Shown here: in pieces, positions 62,086 to 64,000 of the stretch | Position numbering within the stretch: the first letter of the stretch is position 1 | Layout: each line of letters begins with the position of its first letter | NCBI GenBank assembly: GCA_910585295.1 | Contig: CAJUDE010000026.1 | Location: forward strand, 43,288-107,287 | Length of the DNA: 64,000 nt | Direction of reading: 5' to 3' | DNA from: an uncultured Lachnospiraceae bacterium | GTDB lineage: Bacteria; Bacillota; Clostridia; Lachnospirales; Lachnospiraceae | Notes under the pieces: generated by a model | What the model was told of the DNA's origin: nothing | The model's database searches: none | Seen by the model: only the letters and a program-made list of their open reading frames with translations | Program-made: the position numbers and the translations under genes

Positions 62086-62110
62086 AATCCCGAGTATTTT
62101 AGTAGGGATT
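62086..62110 (-). promoter_or_regulatory. Probable IscR operator
   Basis: AATCCC (62086-62091) and GGGATT (62105-62110) frame an ACTAAAATACTCGG-type core (minus strand), a pattern typical of Rrf2 regulators. It sits just downstream of the promoter, between the transcription start and the iscR start codon. Confidence 0.65.
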
Positions 62111-62122
62111 TATCACAAACGA

Positions 62123-62151
62123 ATAGTACCATGATTTTCCCCTGCTGTCAA
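62123..62151 (-). promoter_or_regulatory. isc operon promoter
   Basis: TTGACA (62151-62146), 17 bases, TACTAT (62128-62123) on the minus strand, about 90 bases before iscR. Confidence 0.75.
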
Positions 62152-62202
62152 GTTCCTTTTTTCGGATAGCCCTGGCAAACCGCCCATTTTGGGCTTCCAT
62201 AT

Positions 62203-62231
62203 GCATTTTTCTAATCCCCCCCTCATACATT
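62203..62231 (+). promoter_or_regulatory. Sigma-E-like sporulation promoter
   Basis: GCATTTT (62203-62209), 14 bases, CATACATT (62224-62231). The -10 fits the sigma-E consensus CATACAHT exactly and the -35 has one mismatch to KMATATT. It is 32 bases before a spoVB-like gene, which is sigma-E dependent in Bacillus. Confidence 0.5.
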
Positions 62232-62263
62232 GAAATAATCTTGTATAAAACCCTGGAGGCAAT

Positions 62264-63619
62264 ATGAACATAAAATCCCTGCGGAACCACCCACTGATTA
62301 CAGGAACCTTGCTTCTTACCTTGTCGGGGCTTATTTCCCGGCTGATTGGCTTTTTCTATAGAATATTCCTTTCCCAAAAGATTGGTGCAGAGGGGATGGG
62401 CATTTACCAGCTTACGTTCCCCATCCATGTATTGACCATTTCCCTGACTTCTTCCGCCATCCAGACTGCAATTTCCCGTTTTGTGGCGCAAGCCGCCAGC
62501 TCTAGCTGCAACAGCCAGGATAATGGATCCCTTTACTGCCGTAAAACCTTCTGTAACGAACGGTGTTATTTGACTGCAGGGCTTATGCTTTCTCTGTCCC
62601 TGGCATTTTTCTGCACGGTGTCCCTATACCGTTTCTCGGAATTTGCCGCCGTGCATTTTTTAGAAGAGCCGCGATGCGCCCCGCTGCTGCAAATCCTTTC
62701 CCTTACCATCCCTTTTGCAGCCATCCACGCCTGCATCAACGGGTATTTTTATGGCCTGAAAAAAACATTTGTGCCTGCCGCCTCCCAACTTCTGGAACAA
62801 GTTGTCCGGGTTGCCAGCGTATGGCTGTTTTTTGAAGTCTCCATAGAGAAGCATAATGCCATCTCACTGAACCTGATTATCTGGGGCATGGTCGCAGGGG
62901 AAATTGCGGCCGTCCTTTTCTCTGTCAGTTTCCTACGCTGGAAAAAGCGCCAGGGCAACCGCCTTCTGGCTGTCAGGCAGATTTTTTGCATGTCGCTGCC
63001 CCTAAGCGCCAACCGTGTGCTGGTCAATATACTGCAAAGCATGGAGGCAGTAATGATCCCAGGCCAATTACGCCAATATGGTTATTCTACCTCCGAATCT
63101 TTAAGTGTATACGGCATCCTGACTGGAATGGCGCTTCCCATGGTGCTGTTCCCTTCCGTGCTGACCAACTCTGTCTCCGTTATGCTGCTTCCAGCTATTG
63201 CGGAAGCACAGGAAAAAAAGGACCACCCCTATATCCTGGCATTAATCAAACGTACCTGCTTCTACAGCCTGCTCCTTGGGTTTGGATGCACTTTGATGTT
63301 CCTGCTTTTTGGGCAGTGGATGGGCAGCTTCCTGTTTGGAAACGGCCTTGCCGGGACATTTATTGTTATCCTGGGCTGGATCTGCCCCTTTTTGTACCTT
63401 TCCACTACATTACATAGTATTTTAAATGGGCTGGGGCGGACCACTTCCACCTTCTTCTTAAATGTCCTTGGGCTTGGCATCCGCATTGGCTTTGTGTTAT
63501 TTATTATCCCCATTGCCGGGATCAAAGGATATCTGTGGGGGCTTTTGCTCAGCCAGGCAGTGATGGCAGCCGGGGCATTGTTTTTGCTGTTAAGAAAAAA
63601 AGGCAAACGCCGCGCATAG
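62264..63619 (+). CDS. spoVB: Stage V sporulation protein B-like lipid/oligosaccharide flippase
   Basis: The 451-residue protein has about 12-14 membrane segments of the MATE/MOP polysaccharide-export type. The start KSLRNHPLITGTLLLTLSGLISRLIGFFYRIFLSQKIGAEGMGIYQL (in part) is typical of SpoVB/YtgP proteins, which are thought to flip peptidoglycan lipid-linked precursors during spore cortex formation. CTGGAGGCAAT precedes the ATG. The gene is divergent from iscR and has a sigma-E-like promoter. A vegetative flippase of the same family is the alternative. Confidence 0.88.
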   Translation: MNIKSLRNHPLITGTLLLTLSGLISRLIGFFYRIFLSQKIGAEGMGIYQLTFPIHVLTISLTSSAIQTAISRFVAQAASSSCNSQDNGSLYCRKTFCNERCYLTAGLMLSLSLAFFCTVSLYRFSEFAAVHFLEEPRCAPLLQILSLTIPFAAIHACINGYFYGLKKTFVPAASQLLEQVVRVASVWLFFEVSIEKHNAISLNLIIWGMVAGEIAAVLFSVSFLRWKKRQGNRLLAVRQIFCMSLPLSANRVLVNILQSMEAVMIPGQLRQYGYSTSESLSVYGILTGMALPMVLFPSVLTNSVSVMLLPAIAEAQEKKDHPYILALIKRTCFYSLLLGFGCTLMFLLFGQWMGSFLFGNGLAGTFIVILGWICPFLYLSTTLHSILNGLGRTTSTFFLNVLGLGIRIGFVLFIIPIAGIKGYLWGLLLSQAVMAAGALFLLLRKKGKRRA

Positions 63620-63631
63620 CTTCGCCAGAAT

Positions 63632-63710
63632 AAAAAAGAATGCGCACAGCGCATTCTCCGCGCGCGAGCGGATTGCGCAGCAATAAATTCCCTCTCCGCG
63701 AGCTGCGCAT
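63632..63710. repeat. Family A 79-bp repeat, tandem unit 1
   Basis: Almost identical to 724-802, starting AAAAAAGAATGCGCACAGCG just after the spoVB-like gene. The self-complementary AGAATGCGC/GCGCATTCT may serve as its transcript end. Confidence 0.8.
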
Positions 63711-63789
63711 AAAAAAGAATGCGCACAGCGCATTCTCCGCGCACGAGCGGATTGCGCAGCAATAAATTCCCTCTCCGCGAACTGCGCAT
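63711..63789. repeat. Family A 79-bp repeat, tandem unit 2
   Basis: A direct head-to-tail copy of the preceding unit, period exactly 79 bp, with only a few differences (GCACGAGCGG for GCGCGAGCGG, CGAACTGCGC for CGAGCTGCGC). Confidence 0.8.
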
Positions 63790-63799
63790 AATTTTTTTA

Positions 63800-63855
63800 T
63801 CTTATAGGAAATTTATACACTTTAGCACCCCACAGCAACACGGTATTTCCTATAA
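63800..63855. repeat. Family B hairpin repeat, copy 3
   Basis: TCTTATAGGAAATTTATACAC to GGTATTTCCTATAA, directly after the family A units as at 811-867. Between this and 63954 lie a GAATCCTGC-TTT-GCAGGATTC hairpin and a CTGCGGCGGG/CCCGCCGCAG pair; no gene is seen in 63620-64000. Confidence 0.8.
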
Positions 63856-63953
63856 AATAAAAAAGAATCCTGCTTTGCAGGATTCTCCGCCTGCGGCGGG
63901 TCGCTTTGCGACAGATTTCATGCCCGCCGCAGTGCGATAAAAGCTATTTTATT

Positions 63954-64000
63954 CTATAGGAAAGATACTTTCACGCTTTAGCGTGACAAGGTCTTTCCTA
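63954..64000. repeat. Family B2 hairpin, cut by window end
   Basis: CTATAGGAAAGATAC, TCACGCTTTAGCGTGA and TCTTTCCTA form a nested hairpin like the one at 52378-52425. The right end runs off the window. Confidence 0.6.

Noticed and set aside
63262..63789. 175-residue minus-strand frame
   Set aside because: It spans the tandem A repeats and the antisense of the spoVB-like gene; no ribosome site or family.
63620..64000. CRISPR array
   Set aside because: Only two 79-bp units are adjacent and there are no unique spacers or cas genes.

Overview
The window looks like a chromosomal segment of a spore-forming, anaerobic, gut-type Firmicute, most likely Lachnospiraceae. The reasons are strong AGGAGG ribosome sites, Gram-positive style TTGACA/TATAAT promoters, a SpoVB-type gene with a sigma-E-like promoter, an IscR-IscS-IscU-MnmA cluster, a biotin ECF transporter gene under a Firmicutes-type BirA operator, and AgrC/LytTR and ECF regulators. 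No rRNA, tRNA, CRISPR array, phage or complete insertion sequence was seen. Nearly all genes lie on the minus strand.

Layout: 1-2.6 kb holds the start of a HEAT-repeat gene (cut by the window edge), a dispersed-repeat block, bioY and a membrane-anchored amidase. From 3 to 8.5 kb is an apparent operon: a truncated sugar-epimerase-like gene, a Tet(M)-like translational GTPase fused to a NYN/Rae1-type nuclease, hemB and hemL. From 8.7 to 17.2 kb are an unrecognised membrane protein, a LysR regulator, tetrapyrrole/cobalamin genes (siroheme-type dehydrogenase, cbiC, cobO, cobQ, cobD) and a chemoreceptor. 17.2-22 kb is a two-component system with an ABC exporter. 22.2-26.4 kb is a DeoR-controlled mannitol-type PTS operon. 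26.5-30.2 kb is gap-pgk-tpiA, with a large foldback element downstream. 30.4-38.6 kb has a histidinol-phosphatase-like gene, an ECF sigma factor with a putative anti-sigma/beta-propeller partner, and a MarR-controlled heterodimeric ABC exporter. 38.8-40.7 kb is a small patch of AT-rich and decayed DNA. 40.9-52.3 kb is a hexuronide utilisation locus with an AraC regulator. 52.5-56.3 kb is an AgrC/LytTR two-component system with an ABC exporter. 56.4-58.5 kb makes phosphatidylethanolamine (pssA, psd). 58.7-63.6 kb holds mnmA, iscU, iscS, iscR and a divergent spoVB-like gene. Repeats close the window.

How the genes fit together: hemB/hemL feed tetrapyrrole synthesis, which the siroheme/cobalamin genes use. 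The GH2, GH3, GPH symporter, UxaC, UxuA and SDR genes could together import and degrade glucuronide oligosaccharides to 2-keto-3-deoxygluconate precursors. IscS/IscU supply sulfur for Fe-S clusters and for MnmA.

The observations most worth a second look are the Tet(M)-like/NYN nuclease fusion, a 316-bp foldback element that has inserted into a member of another repeat family with a 5-bp target duplication, the composite palindromic repeats at both window ends, the ECF/beta-propeller pair, and several genes with broken or missing signals (a GNAT with an in-frame TGA, an AraC regulator lacking a standard start codon, and a half-length epimerase).
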